Shown here piece by piece: positions 1 through 7,023 of a stretch of 10,367 nt of DNA. This DNA is from Rhodospirillales bacterium (GTDB taxonomy: Bacteria > Pseudomonadota > Alphaproteobacteria > Acetobacterales > Acetobacteraceae). Position 1 is the stretch's first letter. Each line of letters starts with the position of its first letter. The translations under genes were made by a program, and so were the position numbers. Where the stretch lies: contig JAATGE010000215.1 of assembly GCA_015654825.1 (NCBI GenBank), positions 1 through 10,367 of the forward strand, written 5' to 3'. The notes under the pieces were generated by a model. That model was not told the DNA's origin. It worked only from the letters and a program-made list of their open reading frames with translations, and searched no databases.

Positions 1-10
1 CGATCGGGTA

Positions 11-1222
11 ATGCCGATGACCTCTGCACAGTTGAAAAAAAGAGGTGCCTACAAGATGGCCGGCAACGCGGATGCGAAAGGAATGCTTTTCCAAGCCTCC
101 CTCGCACGCGAGCTGGTTGATCAGGTGGCAGCTGACAGCGCGGCGCCGCCCGTGCTGGGCGAAGCAGACTACTACAAGTTGATGAACAAGAAGTTCCGCC
201 AGATGGCCGAGCTTGTGAAGCTTGCGCCACCATCCGGAATGCCGCGCGAGCAGGCCGCGAACTTCAATGCGCTGCATGCGACATTCGTGGCCAGCTACAA
301 CTATTGGAGCGGAATTAACGCCGGCGGTACCCTCGATTCACCCGACCCGAACCGGTTCGCTGGCGCACTTACGGCGTTGCAGGCGGCAGTCGCCGCGACG
401 GACAATGTCATAAATATCCTCCGCGACAATACAAATACCACGATTGCAGAAATGACGGCACGAAAACCCGGCAAACCGCGCTCGAAGGACGCGATCGCGC
501 TCACGAACGCCCTCCCGCCGGCCGTCCTGCAGGCTCTCGCACCCGAGAAACAAGTGGAACTGCTCAAGGCATTGCGGCAGGATTTTGCCGACAAGAAGGG
601 AAAGAAGGCCTATCCGGCGGACTTCGAGCCGGCGCTCAAGAAGATCTACCAGGCGACCCGGCTCGATGACAGCTTCGTCGATGCGCAAGATGCCTTGCAG
701 CCAGCCGTGATCGCCGAGCTGATGAAGCACAAGAAGGAACTGCAGCAGGCCCGCGATGAATGGCCGCTGATGAACGAAGCCGACAGGCTCAAAGTATTCG
801 ACAAGATTATCGCGGCGCACTGCAAGACGATGGGCTTCGGGCCACCGACAGCGCTCAGTTTCGTCGACAAGCCACGGACCAACGGCGGCACCTACCAGAC
901 CGGATCCAAGGACATTGTGCTGAATCGGAACGGGCACGCGGCGGACGATTTCGAGGCGATGATGGACACCATGTTCCACGAGAACAGCCACAATTGGCAA
1001 TTCCAGCTGATTGAGCGACTGCGCGGAAATCTGCCGCCGCCATTGGCGCCGGACGATCCGGCTTACAAACAGGCATTGATGTTCGAAGCCAATAGCCTCG
1101 AATACTTCAGTACTAAGGAGATCGACGAGGGGGACGCCTATGGAAAGCAGCCCCTGGAAGCCCACGCCTTCCGCGCGGGCGCCGGCATGGCACGCGCGCT
1201 GCTGCGCGCGCTCAACACCTGA
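11..1222 (+). CDS. Putative zinc-dependent metallopeptidase (HExxH protein), possible effector/toxin
   Basis: I do not recognise a named family for this 403-residue soluble protein. Near the C terminus it has a zinc-protease signature, HENSH, at residues 323-327, followed by NWQ. Further acidic candidates for a third zinc ligand are E359 and E364 (in FEANSLEYF) and E383 (in QPLEAHAF). An HExxH...Q core followed by a Q-P-x-E-x-x-A segment resembles metallopeptidase domains seen at the ends of some polymorphic or secreted toxins; that link is inference. The first 300 or so residues are Lys/Ala-rich and mostly helical-looking, with no signal peptide or membrane helix. I list the longest in-window frame from ATG 11. 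This frame is open to the window edge, so the gene could begin upstream. ATG 56 (residue 16) has a much better ribosome site, AGAGGTG at 41-47. GC content looks lower than in the efflux and lipid genes, which could mean horizontal acquisition. A small gene follows after 12 bp. Confidence 0.75.
   Translation: MPMTSAQLKKRGAYKMAGNADAKGMLFQASLARELVDQVAADSAAPPVLGEADYYKLMNKKFRQMAELVKLAPPSGMPREQAANFNALHATFVASYNYWSGINAGGTLDSPDPNRFAGALTALQAAVAATDNVINILRDNTNTTIAEMTARKPGKPRSKDAIALTNALPPAVLQALAPEKQVELLKALRQDFADKKGKKAYPADFEPALKKIYQATRLDDSFVDAQDALQPAVIAELMKHKKELQQARDEWPLMNEADRLKVFDKIIAAHCKTMGFGPPTALSFVDKPRTNGGTYQTGSKDIVLNRNGHAADDFEAMMDTMFHENSHNWQFQLIERLRGNLPPPLAPDDPAYKQALMFEANSLEYFSTKEIDEGDAYGKQPLEAHAFRAGAGMARALLRALNT
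41..47 (+). promoter_or_regulatory. Shine-Dalgarno site favouring an internal start at 56
   Basis: AGAGGTG, preceded by an A-rich run, lies 8 nt before ATG 56. It matches the anti-Shine-Dalgarno consensus well. For ATG 11 only ten upstream bases are visible and they hold no clear site. ATG 11 does sit in a TAATG context (TAA 9-11 in another frame), which could be a stop-start overlap with an unseen upstream gene. The two starts differ by 15 residues. Confidence 0.45.
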
Positions 1223-1234
1223 GGAGAGAATGCA

Positions 1235-1576
1235 ATGTCCGACACACGACATATCGACCCGATCGAAATCGCCGACGTCTTTGAAGAAGCGGACCAGCCC
1301 GGGCACGATGGCGACCGCGAAATCCGGCTGATCGGCACGGTCGACATCCATGACGGCGGGCGCCTCGAGGTCGCCACCGTCGAGCCGGCGCGCGAGGCAT
1401 TCCTGCGCGGCGTCGTCGACAGGATGAACCGCAAATCCGGCATCGTCCTGCGCTCAACCGTGCCCCCGGATGAACCTTATTCCACCGATCATGTTTCGGT
1501 CGAACGCGGTGACCCGGGCTTCGGCACCGCGCTGCGAACCTACATGCGGACATATTACGGCCTGCGTCTCAACTGA
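1235..1576 (+). CDS. Small acidic hypothetical protein, possible partner/immunity protein of the upstream metallopeptidase
   Basis: This is a 113-residue soluble protein with no signal peptide or membrane segment and no family I recognise. Its N-terminal third is strongly acidic (HIDPIEIADVFEEADQPGHDGD), while the remainder alternates short beta-like stretches with charged residues and ends YMRTYYGLRLN. It starts 12 bp after the metallopeptidase stop, with GAGGAG at 1221-1226 placed 8 nt from ATG 1235, so the two genes are almost certainly co-transcribed. A small acidic protein directly downstream of a putative toxic peptidase is the usual arrangement of effector-immunity or protease-inhibitor pairs. 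Family knowledge supports the arrangement only, and the function here is inference. The gene ends 16 bp before the palindromic repeat, so that repeat may shape the 3' end of the transcript. Confidence 0.75.
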   Translation: MSDTRHIDPIEIADVFEEADQPGHDGDREIRLIGTVDIHDGGRLEVATVEPAREAFLRGVVDRMNRKSGIVLRSTVPPDEPYSTDHVSVERGDPGFGTALRTYMRTYYGLRLN

Positions 1577-1592
1577 GTAACGCGAAGCATTC

Positions 1593-1904
1593 AGGAAGGC
1601 CAGGGGCTCTGCCCCTGGACCCGTCACACCGGAGGCGTGCTACGCACGACGGGGCCAGTAGGCCCCAGATCTCATTTTTCTGTTCCGAGCCTGGCACCTG
1701 CTGCGAGCCGATAGGCCAGACCCACGGGTTCGCGAGATTGGTACAGAAGATTCCCGCCGCGCAGCGCTAACGACAGCGGCGGCACGCCGTCGGGGGTCCA
1801 GGGGGCGGAGCCCCTTGGTCGGCGAAGCCATTAAATTTCAACTAATTGATTTCATTCGATAATCCTTACCCTAGCCCTTATGGGGCAGCGCCCCTGGCCT
1901 TCCT
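1593..1904. repeat. GC-rich palindromic intergenic repeat, copy 1, with terminal inverted repeats
   Basis: This block fills the convergent gap between the small acidic gene and the MFS gene. Its ends are a perfect 15-bp inverted repeat: AGGAAGGCCAGGGGC at 1593-1607 and its reverse complement at 1890-1904. The match extends to 23 bp with one mismatch. Inside are several hairpins: CCAGGGGC/GCCCCTGG with loop TCT, GGGGCC/GGCCCC with loop AGTA, CGTGC/GCACG, and a second CCAGGGGGC-type hairpin near 1798-1820. Large parts recur at 5261-5517 in the same orientation and at 10134-10237 inverted. It carries no credible gene. A MITE-like or other non-autonomous palindromic element fits the structure. 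I see no obvious target-site duplication outside the inverted ends. Confidence 0.8.
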
Positions 1905-1911
1905 TCCTAAT

Positions 1912-3441
1912 CTAATGTCCGGCCGCCACCGCGCCCTTGGGCAATTTCGGCAGCAGCAGCGCCAGCGGCACCACCGCCGCGGCGGCCACGCCCAGTATGA
2001 TGAACAGGTCATCGTACGTCATCATGCTGGCCTGGGCCGTCACGCGCTGCATCAGCGCCGGCACGTTCGTGCCGTGACCAAAACCGTTATACGGCGTGAT
2101 ATGTTCCACCAGCCGGCTCTGGTGGAATTGCGTGCGCCAGGCCAACAGGTTCGTGATGAAGCTGACGCCGATGCTGCCCCCCAGATTGCGCATCAGGTTC
2201 AGGATCGCCGCGGCGTCACCGCTGCGCGCCGGCGGCACCTGCACCAGGCTGGCCGACGAGATCGGAATGAACAGGAACGGCAGCCACATCGCCTGCAGCA
2301 CGCGCGACGTCGACAGGTTGGAAAAACTCGCGGTCAGATCGAGCCGGGACGCATACCACATGGCGTAGGCCGTGCCCGCGAACGCGGCGCACACCAGCAC
2401 CCGCGGCTGGAACACGCGCCCGGTCAGCACACCGGAAAGCGGCATCAGCACGATCGTGACAACCCCCGCCATGCCGAGCGTCAGCCCGGCCGTGGTGGCA
2501 TCGTAGCCCATCAGGCTCTGCGCCATTTGCGGCAGCAGCTGGGTGGCGGTGATCAGCGTGAACCCGACCGCGAACATCAGCACGCAACTGACGGCAAAGC
2601 TGCGGTAGCGGAACAGCCGCACATTCATGACCGGCTGCGGATGATACAGTTCCCACGCGACCAGGATGACCAGCGACACACCACTGACAATGGCGCAACC
2701 ATTGATCAGCGGCGAGCCAAACCCGTCCTCGCGCTCGAAACGGTCGAGCAGGATCTGCAGCGCGCCAAAACCCAGTACCACGAGCGCAAAACCGAAATAA
2801 TCGATATTGAGCCCGCGTTTCAGCATGGCGGCGCGGTCGCGCTGCAACGCCGGGCTGTCATAGACCAGCAGCCAGACCAGCAGCAGCGAAAGGCAGCCGA
2901 ACGGCAGGTTGATCAGGAACACCCAGTGCCACGAAAACGCATCGGTCAGCCAGCCGCCCAGCACCGGCCCCACCACCGGCGCCATGACGATGGTCAGGCC
3001 GTACAGCGCGAACGCCTGCGGCCGTAAACGCAGCGGAAACGAATCGGCAAAGATCGATTGTTCCACCGGCGCCAGGCCGCCGCCGCCGATGCCCTGCAGA
3101 ATGCGCCACACGATGATCTGCCACAGCGATGTGGAAGTCGCGCACATCACCGAGCTCGCGGTGAAGATCGCCACGCACGACATATAGAAACGCTTGCGCC
3201 CGATCATCGTCGACAGCCAGCCGCTGATCGGCACGATGATGGCGTTGGAAACCAGGTAGCTCGTCAGGATGTAGGTGCTCTGATCCTGGCTGGCGGCCAG
3301 GCTGCCGGCGATATGGCGCAGCGCCACGTTGGCGATCGTCGTGTCCAGCACTTCCATGAACGTGGCGATCGAAACCGCCACGGCGATCAGCCACGGACTG
3401 TTCGGGCCCGCCGCGGAATAGGGAAGCTCCTCGCGCTCCAT
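1912..3441 (-). CDS. DHA2-family MFS drug-efflux transporter (EmrB type)
   Basis: This is an inner-membrane proton-driven exporter of 509 residues, close to the roughly 510 usual for EmrB-type, 14-helix DHA2 transporters. The sequence shows the family motifs in order: LDTTIANVAL near residue 32 in the first helix, GWLSTMIGRKRF (motif A) at 74-85, RILQGIGGGGLAP (motif B) at 113-125, and GPVLGG (motif C, typical of exporters) at 158-163. Hydrophobic segments continue to the C terminus (AVAAGH). The reading frame is open further upstream, but the first methionine giving a normal N terminus is ATG 3441 (MEREELPYS). It lies two bases after the stop of the adaptor gene, so the two genes form one translationally linked operon. 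Upstream extension would overlap the adaptor. Substrates cannot be read from sequence; hydrophobic drugs, uncouplers or plant phenolics are common for the family. No outer-membrane TolC-type partner lies in the window. Confidence 0.95.
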   Translation of the reverse strand: MEREELPYSAAGPNSPWLIAVAVSIATFMEVLDTTIANVALRHIAGSLAASQDQSTYILTSYLVSNAIIVPISGWLSTMIGRKRFYMSCVAIFTASSVMCATSTSLWQIIVWRILQGIGGGGLAPVEQSIFADSFPLRLRPQAFALYGLTIVMAPVVGPVLGGWLTDAFSWHWVFLINLPFGCLSLLLVWLLVYDSPALQRDRAAMLKRGLNIDYFGFALVVLGFGALQILLDRFEREDGFGSPLINGCAIVSGVSLVILVAWELYHPQPVMNVRLFRYRSFAVSCVLMFAVGFTLITATQLLPQMAQSLMGYDATTAGLTLGMAGVVTIVLMPLSGVLTGRVFQPRVLVCAAFAGTAYAMWYASRLDLTASFSNLSTSRVLQAMWLPFLFIPISSASLVQVPPARSGDAAAILNLMRNLGGSIGVSFITNLLAWRTQFHQSRLVEHITPYNGFGHGTNVPALMQRVTAQASMMTYDDLFIILGVAAAAVVPLALLLPKLPKGAVAAGH

Positions 3442-3443
3442 GC

Positions 3444-4547
3444 TCAGTGCAGATCGACCCGGGCGATGACCGACATGCCCGGCGCCAGCGGCAGTTTTTC
3501 CGCCTCCGTGCCGTCGAAGCGGATTTTCACCGGCAGGCGTTGCACGACTTTCACGTAATTTCCGGTGGCATTCTCCGCCGGCAGCGCGGAAAACACCGAT
3601 CCCGTGCCGCTCTGCAGGCTGTCCACGTGCCCGGTCAGCTTCGCATCCGGGAATGCATCGACCCGGATACGCACAGGCTGCCCCGGCCGCATGGCGTTGA
3701 GCTGGGTTTCCTTGAAATTCGCCGTCACCCACAGGCCGGGCTGCACGATCGCCAGCAGCGCCTGGCCGGCATTGACGTAGTTGCCGAGTTCCACCGTGCG
3801 ACGCGTCACCCGTCCCGGCGCCGGTGCCACCACCTGCGTGTAGGATAGTTGCAGTTTCGCATTGGCCACGTTGGCGTCCGCGGTGCGCAATGATGCCTCG
3901 GCGGCCGTCACCTGGGTCTGCGCCACCGCCAGTTGCGACCGCAGGCTTTCCGCTGCCTGTCGCGCGGCCTCCAGCTTTGCCTGCGCGGAACGCTGCGCGG
4001 CCACCGCATTATCCAGCTGCTGCTTGGTGATCGCGCGCGGATTGATCGCCCGGTAGCGCGCCAGATCCTGCTGCGCCTGAAACTGATCCGCCTCGGCGAC
4101 GTGGATATTCGCCTCGGCCTGGCCGACATCCGCGCGGCGCACGCCGAGCGTCGCGCGCGCCTGCGCCAGTTGCGCCGCCGCCTCCGCACGCTGCGCCTCG
4201 GCCTGGTCGAGGCGCACCTGGAAATCGCGCGGGTCGATCTGCACCAGCTTCTGGCCCGGCGCCACGACCTGGTTGTCATCCACCAGCACGCCGATCACCC
4301 GCCCGGCGACCTGCGGCGCCACCTGGCTGACATGGCCGTCGATCGCCGCGTCGTCGGTGCTTTCGGTGCCGCGCAGGCTCCACCAATACATCACGCCGCC
4401 GCCGGCCAGCAGCACCAGCGCCACGCCGAGAACGAAGAAAACCGCGGCCTTGCCACGGCGCGGCGGCGCATCCGCATCATCCTGGCGCGACGGCGCCTGC
4501 AGCGGCGCGTCTGGCGCGGGCGGGTCGGGGTGTCGTACGTCGTCCAT
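3444..4547 (-). CDS. HlyD/EmrA-family periplasmic adaptor (membrane fusion protein)
   Basis: This 367-residue membrane-fusion protein should link the DHA2 pump to an outer-membrane channel across the periplasm. It has a Pro/Asp-rich cytoplasmic N terminus (1-30) and one transmembrane helix at about 34-56. A first biotinyl-lipoyl-like half follows at about 76-105 (VAPQVAGRVIGVLVDDNQVV). A long Ala/Gln/Arg-rich coiled-coil hairpin comes next (about 110-220), then the second lipoyl half (VVAPAPGRVTRRTVELGNYV) and a beta-barrel region. This order is that of EmrA. ATG 4547 is preceded by GGGAG about 6 nt upstream. The gene is first in the operon, separated by two bases from the pump gene, and faces the TetR gene across a 107-bp gap containing a likely operator. 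Expression is therefore probably repressed by that TetR protein and relieved by a pump substrate. The missing TolC-like component must be encoded elsewhere. Confidence 0.95.
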   Translation of the reverse strand: MDDVRHPDPPAPDAPLQAPSRQDDADAPPRRGKAAVFFVLGVALVLLAGGGVMYWWSLRGTESTDDAAIDGHVSQVAPQVAGRVIGVLVDDNQVVAPGQKLVQIDPRDFQVRLDQAEAQRAEAAAQLAQARATLGVRRADVGQAEANIHVAEADQFQAQQDLARYRAINPRAITKQQLDNAVAAQRSAQAKLEAARQAAESLRSQLAVAQTQVTAAEASLRTADANVANAKLQLSYTQVVAPAPGRVTRRTVELGNYVNAGQALLAIVQPGLWVTANFKETQLNAMRPGQPVRIRVDAFPDAKLTGHVDSLQSGTGSVFSALPAENATGNYVKVVQRLPVKIRFDGTEAEKLPLAPGMSVIARVDLH

Positions 4548-4574
4548 GCAAGCTCCCGGCGCGAAGCGATTAGC

Positions 4575-4595
4575 TAGACTGAACCGTTCGGTCTA
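4575..4595. promoter_or_regulatory. Likely TetR operator between efflux operon and tetR gene
   Basis: A 21-bp near-perfect palindrome lies in the divergent gap: left arm TAGACTGAAC, a central C, right arm GTTCGGTCTA, with 9 of 10 pairs matching. The TAGAC...GTCTA form is common among operators of TetR-family efflux regulators. An additional CTAGA sequence at 4598-4602 extends the partial symmetry. It sits 28 bases upstream of the adaptor start and 60 upstream of the regulator start, so it can overlap promoters in both directions. I cannot assign clear -35/-10 boxes. Confidence 0.65.
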
Positions 4596-4654
4596 ATCTA
4601 GACGCAGACGCGGCGCCTGGCCAGGGGGGGCCGGCAAGCGAGAGGTGAATTCAC

Positions 4655-5260
4655 ATGGCGGCGCCCGAAACCCTGTCGCGCGAAAAACGGGAGGCGATCC
4701 TCGAGGGCGCTGCCCGGATCTTTGCCGCGCGCGGCTACGAGGGCGCCAGCATGTCGACGATCACCGCCGCCGCCGGCGTCTCCAAGGGCACCATCTACCA
4801 GCATTTTCCCGGCAAGGCGGCGCTGTTCGGCGCCGCCGTCGCACGCGAATGCGAACGCAAGCTGACGCATCTGTTCCACGACCTCGGCGGCAGCGAGGAC
4901 GTCGCCGCGACCCTCGCCGACGTCGGCACGCGCTTCGTCGCGATGCTGACCTCGGACGTGGCACTCGCCGTCGAGCGTGTCGTATCGTCCGAAGCCGACC
5001 GCTTTCCCGAACTCGCCGAAACGTTCTTCGCGGCCGGCCCGGCCAAGGCGATCGCCGCCATGGCAGGCTACCTCGCGGCCCAGACGGAAGCCGGCCGCCT
5101 CGCCGTGCCGGACCCCGCATTCGCCGCCGAGCAGTTCTTCACGATGTGCCAGACCCGCGTCGTGATGCGCGCCCGGCTGCGCCTACCGGTGGCGGCCGAG
5201 GAGGCGCCCCGCGTAGTCGCGGCCGCGGTGCAGATGTTTCTTGCTGTGTATGGAAGGTAG
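4655..5260 (+). CDS. TetR/AcrR-family transcriptional regulator of the efflux operon
   Basis: This is a 201-residue DNA-binding repressor. Residues 8-54 form the TetR N-terminal domain, with a helix-turn-helix at about 33-52 (MSTITAAAGVSKGTIYQHFP) that includes the typical GVSKGTIYxHF recognition helix. The rest is the helical ligand-binding and dimerisation domain, whose sequence does not reveal the inducer. GAGAGGTGA lies about 6 nt before ATG 4655. The gene is divergent from the adaptor/pump operon and shares a gap with a 21-bp palindrome, so local autoregulation and repression of the pump are the simplest reading. The last codons and TAG stop (5258-5260) directly abut repeat copy 2. The bases GGAAGG just before the stop resemble the outer end of copy 1, so the repeat may have contributed the final codons. 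Confidence 0.93.
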   Translation: MAAPETLSREKREAILEGAARIFAARGYEGASMSTITAAAGVSKGTIYQHFPGKAALFGAAVARECERKLTHLFHDLGGSEDVAATLADVGTRFVAMLTSDVALAVERVVSSEADRFPELAETFFAAGPAKAIAAMAGYLAAQTEAGRLAVPDPAFAAEQFFTMCQTRVVMRARLRLPVAAEEAPRVVAAAVQMFLAVYGR

Positions 5261-5517
5261 GCCAGGGGCTCTGCCCCTGGACCCCGCTGGGGCCAGTAGG
5301 CCCCAGACCCCATTTTGTCTGTTCCGAGTCCAGCATCGGCTGCGAGCGCGCCACTCAATCCACGTCTCGCCGCACCGTACAGAAGACTCCCGCCGCGCAG
5401 CGCGTACGACGGCGGCGGCACGCCGTCGGGGGTCCAGGGGGCAGAGCCCCCTGGTCGGCGAAGCCATCAAAATCAAACCAATTGATTTCGCACCAAAACC
5501 CTTATCCCAGCGCCTAT
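5261..5517. repeat. GC-rich palindromic intergenic repeat, copy 2
   Basis: This copy has the same orientation as copy 1 and aligns with it along most of its length. Shared parts are the CCAGGGGCTCTGCCCCTGG hairpin at 5262-5280, the GGGGCC/GGCCCC hairpin, a TGTTCCGAG block, a CCCGCCGCGCAGCGC block, the second CCAGGGGGC/GCCCCCTGG hairpin, GGTCGGCGAAGCCAT, and an ATTGATTTC...CCTTA tail. It lacks about 25 bp present in copies 1 and 3 between ACCC and GGGGCC. It also lacks the clear right-hand 15-bp inverted repeat of copy 1. It starts at the base after the tetR stop, and its tail runs through the stop codon of the methyltransferase gene. Confidence 0.8.
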
Positions 5518-6110
5518 CGAACGCCAGCCCTGCGGGGCCATGGAACCAGCGCCGGCACCTGCCTCCGGTACGCCTCATAATCCGCGCCGAATTCGGCCTG
5601 CATGAACGCCTCCTCGGTGCGCAATTTGCGCAGGAACGAGAGCGTTACGATCGCCAGCGCCGCCAGCGCCCGCCATTTGTCGATCGCGAGTGCCGTGCCC
5701 AGCAGCGCGGTCAGCAGGCCGGTGTAAATCGGGTGCCGCGCCAGCCCGTACGGGCCGCAGCGGACCAGTTCGTGACCCCGTTTGACCGTCACGGTGCCGC
5801 TCCAGTTGCCGCCGAGCACCAGGCGCGCCCAGCCTGCGAACAGCAGCCCGGCGGCGGTCAGGGCGGCACCCGCCGGCGCCATCCAGGCGGCACGCGGCAC
5901 CACCGGTGCTGCCAGCCACGCACCGGTCAGATCGCCGCCGATCAGCAGCACCGCGGCCAGGCCCAGCGGCACCAGGTGCAGCCATCGCGAGCCGCGGCTT
6001 TCATGCCGCACCGCCGCCTTTACGCCGCGGGCCAGCACCACCCAGGCGGTGGCCGCCGCCAGCCAGGCAACCGCGATAAACACGTCACACGCGGCCTGAA
6101 GCTCAGGCAT
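5514..6110 (-). CDS. Isoprenylcysteine carboxyl methyltransferase (ICMT)-family membrane protein
   Basis: This 198-residue integral membrane protein belongs to the ICMT/phospholipid-methyltransferase superfamily, which uses S-adenosylmethionine. It has hydrophobic helices at about 9-28, 44-62, 77-97 and 128-160. The C-terminal signature is clear: RCGPYGLARHPIYTG at 117-131, then RTEEAFM (165-170) and FGADYEAYRRQVPALVPW (174-191), the SAM-binding and catalytic region of the family. Bacterial members have mostly unknown substrates, so protein prenylcysteine methylation should not be assumed. Its ATG overlaps the end of the glycosyltransferase gene by 8 nt, making it the last gene of a three-gene operon. 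Lipid- or glycolipid-linked methylation is a reasonable guess. The stop codon lies inside the tail of repeat copy 2, so the last residues may derive from the repeat insertion. Confidence 0.88.
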   Translation of the reverse strand: MPELQAACDVFIAVAWLAAATAWVVLARGVKAAVRHESRGSRWLHLVPLGLAAVLLIGGDLTGAWLAAPVVPRAAWMAPAGAALTAAGLLFAGWARLVLGGNWSGTVTVKRGHELVRCGPYGLARHPIYTGLLTALLGTALAIDKWRALAALAIVTLSFLRKLRTEEAFMQAEFGADYEAYRRQVPALVPWPRRAGVR

Positions 6111-7023
6111 GTGGACCTGGTATCGCGAGGTAGGCGAGCTGTTTCATCTCCCGCCGGCCACGCGCCACGGAATCCAGGATCAGGCCGCACGCCAGCGCCA
6201 GGAACGACAGCATGACGAGGCAGGCGGCAACAATCGCCGTGGGCAGCCGCGGCACCAGGCCGGAGCGCACGAACTCCAGCACCACGGGCACCCCGAGCCC
6301 CAGGCCGGCGGCGAACAGCGCCAGTCCGAGCCAGGCGAAGAACGGCACCGGCCGCTCGTCCTTCACCAGCAGCAAGATGAGCCGCAGGATGCGCGCGCCG
6401 TCGCGGTAGGTGCGCAGCTTGCTGGCCGACCCGGCCGGCCGCGCCAGGTAGCGCGTCGCCACTTCGCCGACCGGCATGGCCAGTTGCAGCGCGTGCACCG
6501 AAAACTCGGTTTCCGTCTCGAAGCCGCCGGCCACGGCGGGGAACGACTTCACAAAGCGCCGCGAAAACACCCGGTAGCCGGACAGCATGTCGCCGAGCCG
6601 CGCGCCGAACAGCCGCCCGACCAGTCCCGTCAGCAGTGCGTTCCCCGTGACGTGCCCCGGCCGGTAGGCGCCTTCGTGCTCGTGCACGCGCACGCCCGTC
6701 ACCATGTCCAGCCGCTCGCGCACCAGCTTTTCAATCATGCCGGGGGCCGCGGCCGCGTCATAGGTACCGTCGCCGTCGACCAGCACGTAGAGATCGGCCT
6801 CGATGTCGGCGAACATCCGGCGCACCACGTGGCCTTTGCCCTGCCTTGCCTCACGCCCCACGCGCGCGCCGGCGCCGTGCGCCACCTCCGCCGTGCCGTC
6901 GGTGGAGTTGTTGTCGTAGACGTGGATTTCGGCGTCGGGCAGGGCGGCCCTGAAGGCGGCGATCACATCGGGCAGCGCGATCGCTTCGTTGAAGCACGGG
7001 ATCAGCACGGCGACGCGCTGCAT
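6103..7023 (-). CDS. Family 2 glycosyltransferase with C-terminal membrane anchor
   Basis: This 306-residue GT-A fold glycosyltransferase probably transfers a sugar from a nucleotide donor to a polyprenyl-phosphate or other lipid carrier at the inner membrane. The N terminus has the GT2 hallmark VAVLIPCFNEA (4-14), with DNNSTDGT at 37-44 and the metal-binding DGDGTYD at 83-89. Two hydrophobic helices near 228-254 and 262-285 anchor the C terminus. The GtrA gene overlaps its start by one base (TGATG), and its own end overlaps the methyltransferase start by 8 nt, so all three genes are translationally coupled. In characterised systems, GT2 polyprenyl-phosphate transferases pair with GtrA-like proteins that are thought to move the lipid-linked sugar across the membrane. 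The sugar and final acceptor cannot be told from sequence. Confidence 0.92.
   Translation of the reverse strand: MQRVAVLIPCFNEAIALPDVIAAFRAALPDAEIHVYDNNSTDGTAEVAHGAGARVGREARQGKGHVVRRMFADIEADLYVLVDGDGTYDAAAAPGMIEKLVRERLDMVTGVRVHEHEGAYRPGHVTGNALLTGLVGRLFGARLGDMLSGYRVFSRRFVKSFPAVAGGFETETEFSVHALQLAMPVGEVATRYLARPAGSASKLRTYRDGARILRLILLLVKDERPVPFFAWLGLALFAAGLGLGVPVVLEFVRSGLVPRLPTAIVAACLVMLSFLALACGLILDSVARGRREMKQLAYLAIPGPHA

Noticed and set aside
338..1351. 337-codon open frame on the - strand across the metallopeptidase gene
   Set aside because: It is antisense to a gene with a strong ribosome site and a catalytic motif, lacks recognisable domains, and is typical of shadow frames in high-GC DNA.
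1235..1576. Assignment of the small acidic protein as emfourin, the inhibitor of M4 proteases
   Set aside because: Its position beside a metallopeptidase is analogous, but I do not see the emfourin sequence pattern and the upstream protein does not look like an M4 protease.
1577..1911. Possible CRISPR array or tRNA in the palindromic region
   Set aside because: The hairpins are not evenly spaced repeats with unique spacers, and no cloverleaf or anticodon arm is recognisable.
1846..3027. 393-codon open frame on the + strand across the MFS gene
   Set aside because: It is rich in His, Arg and Gln, the usual antisense signature of a hydrophobic transporter in GC-rich DNA. The opposite strand encodes a clear DHA2 pump.
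3442..3732. N-terminal extension of the MFS gene up to 3732
   Set aside because: The extra residues are Arg/Gly-rich, overlap the adaptor gene and precede a normal DHA2 N terminus at ATG 3441.
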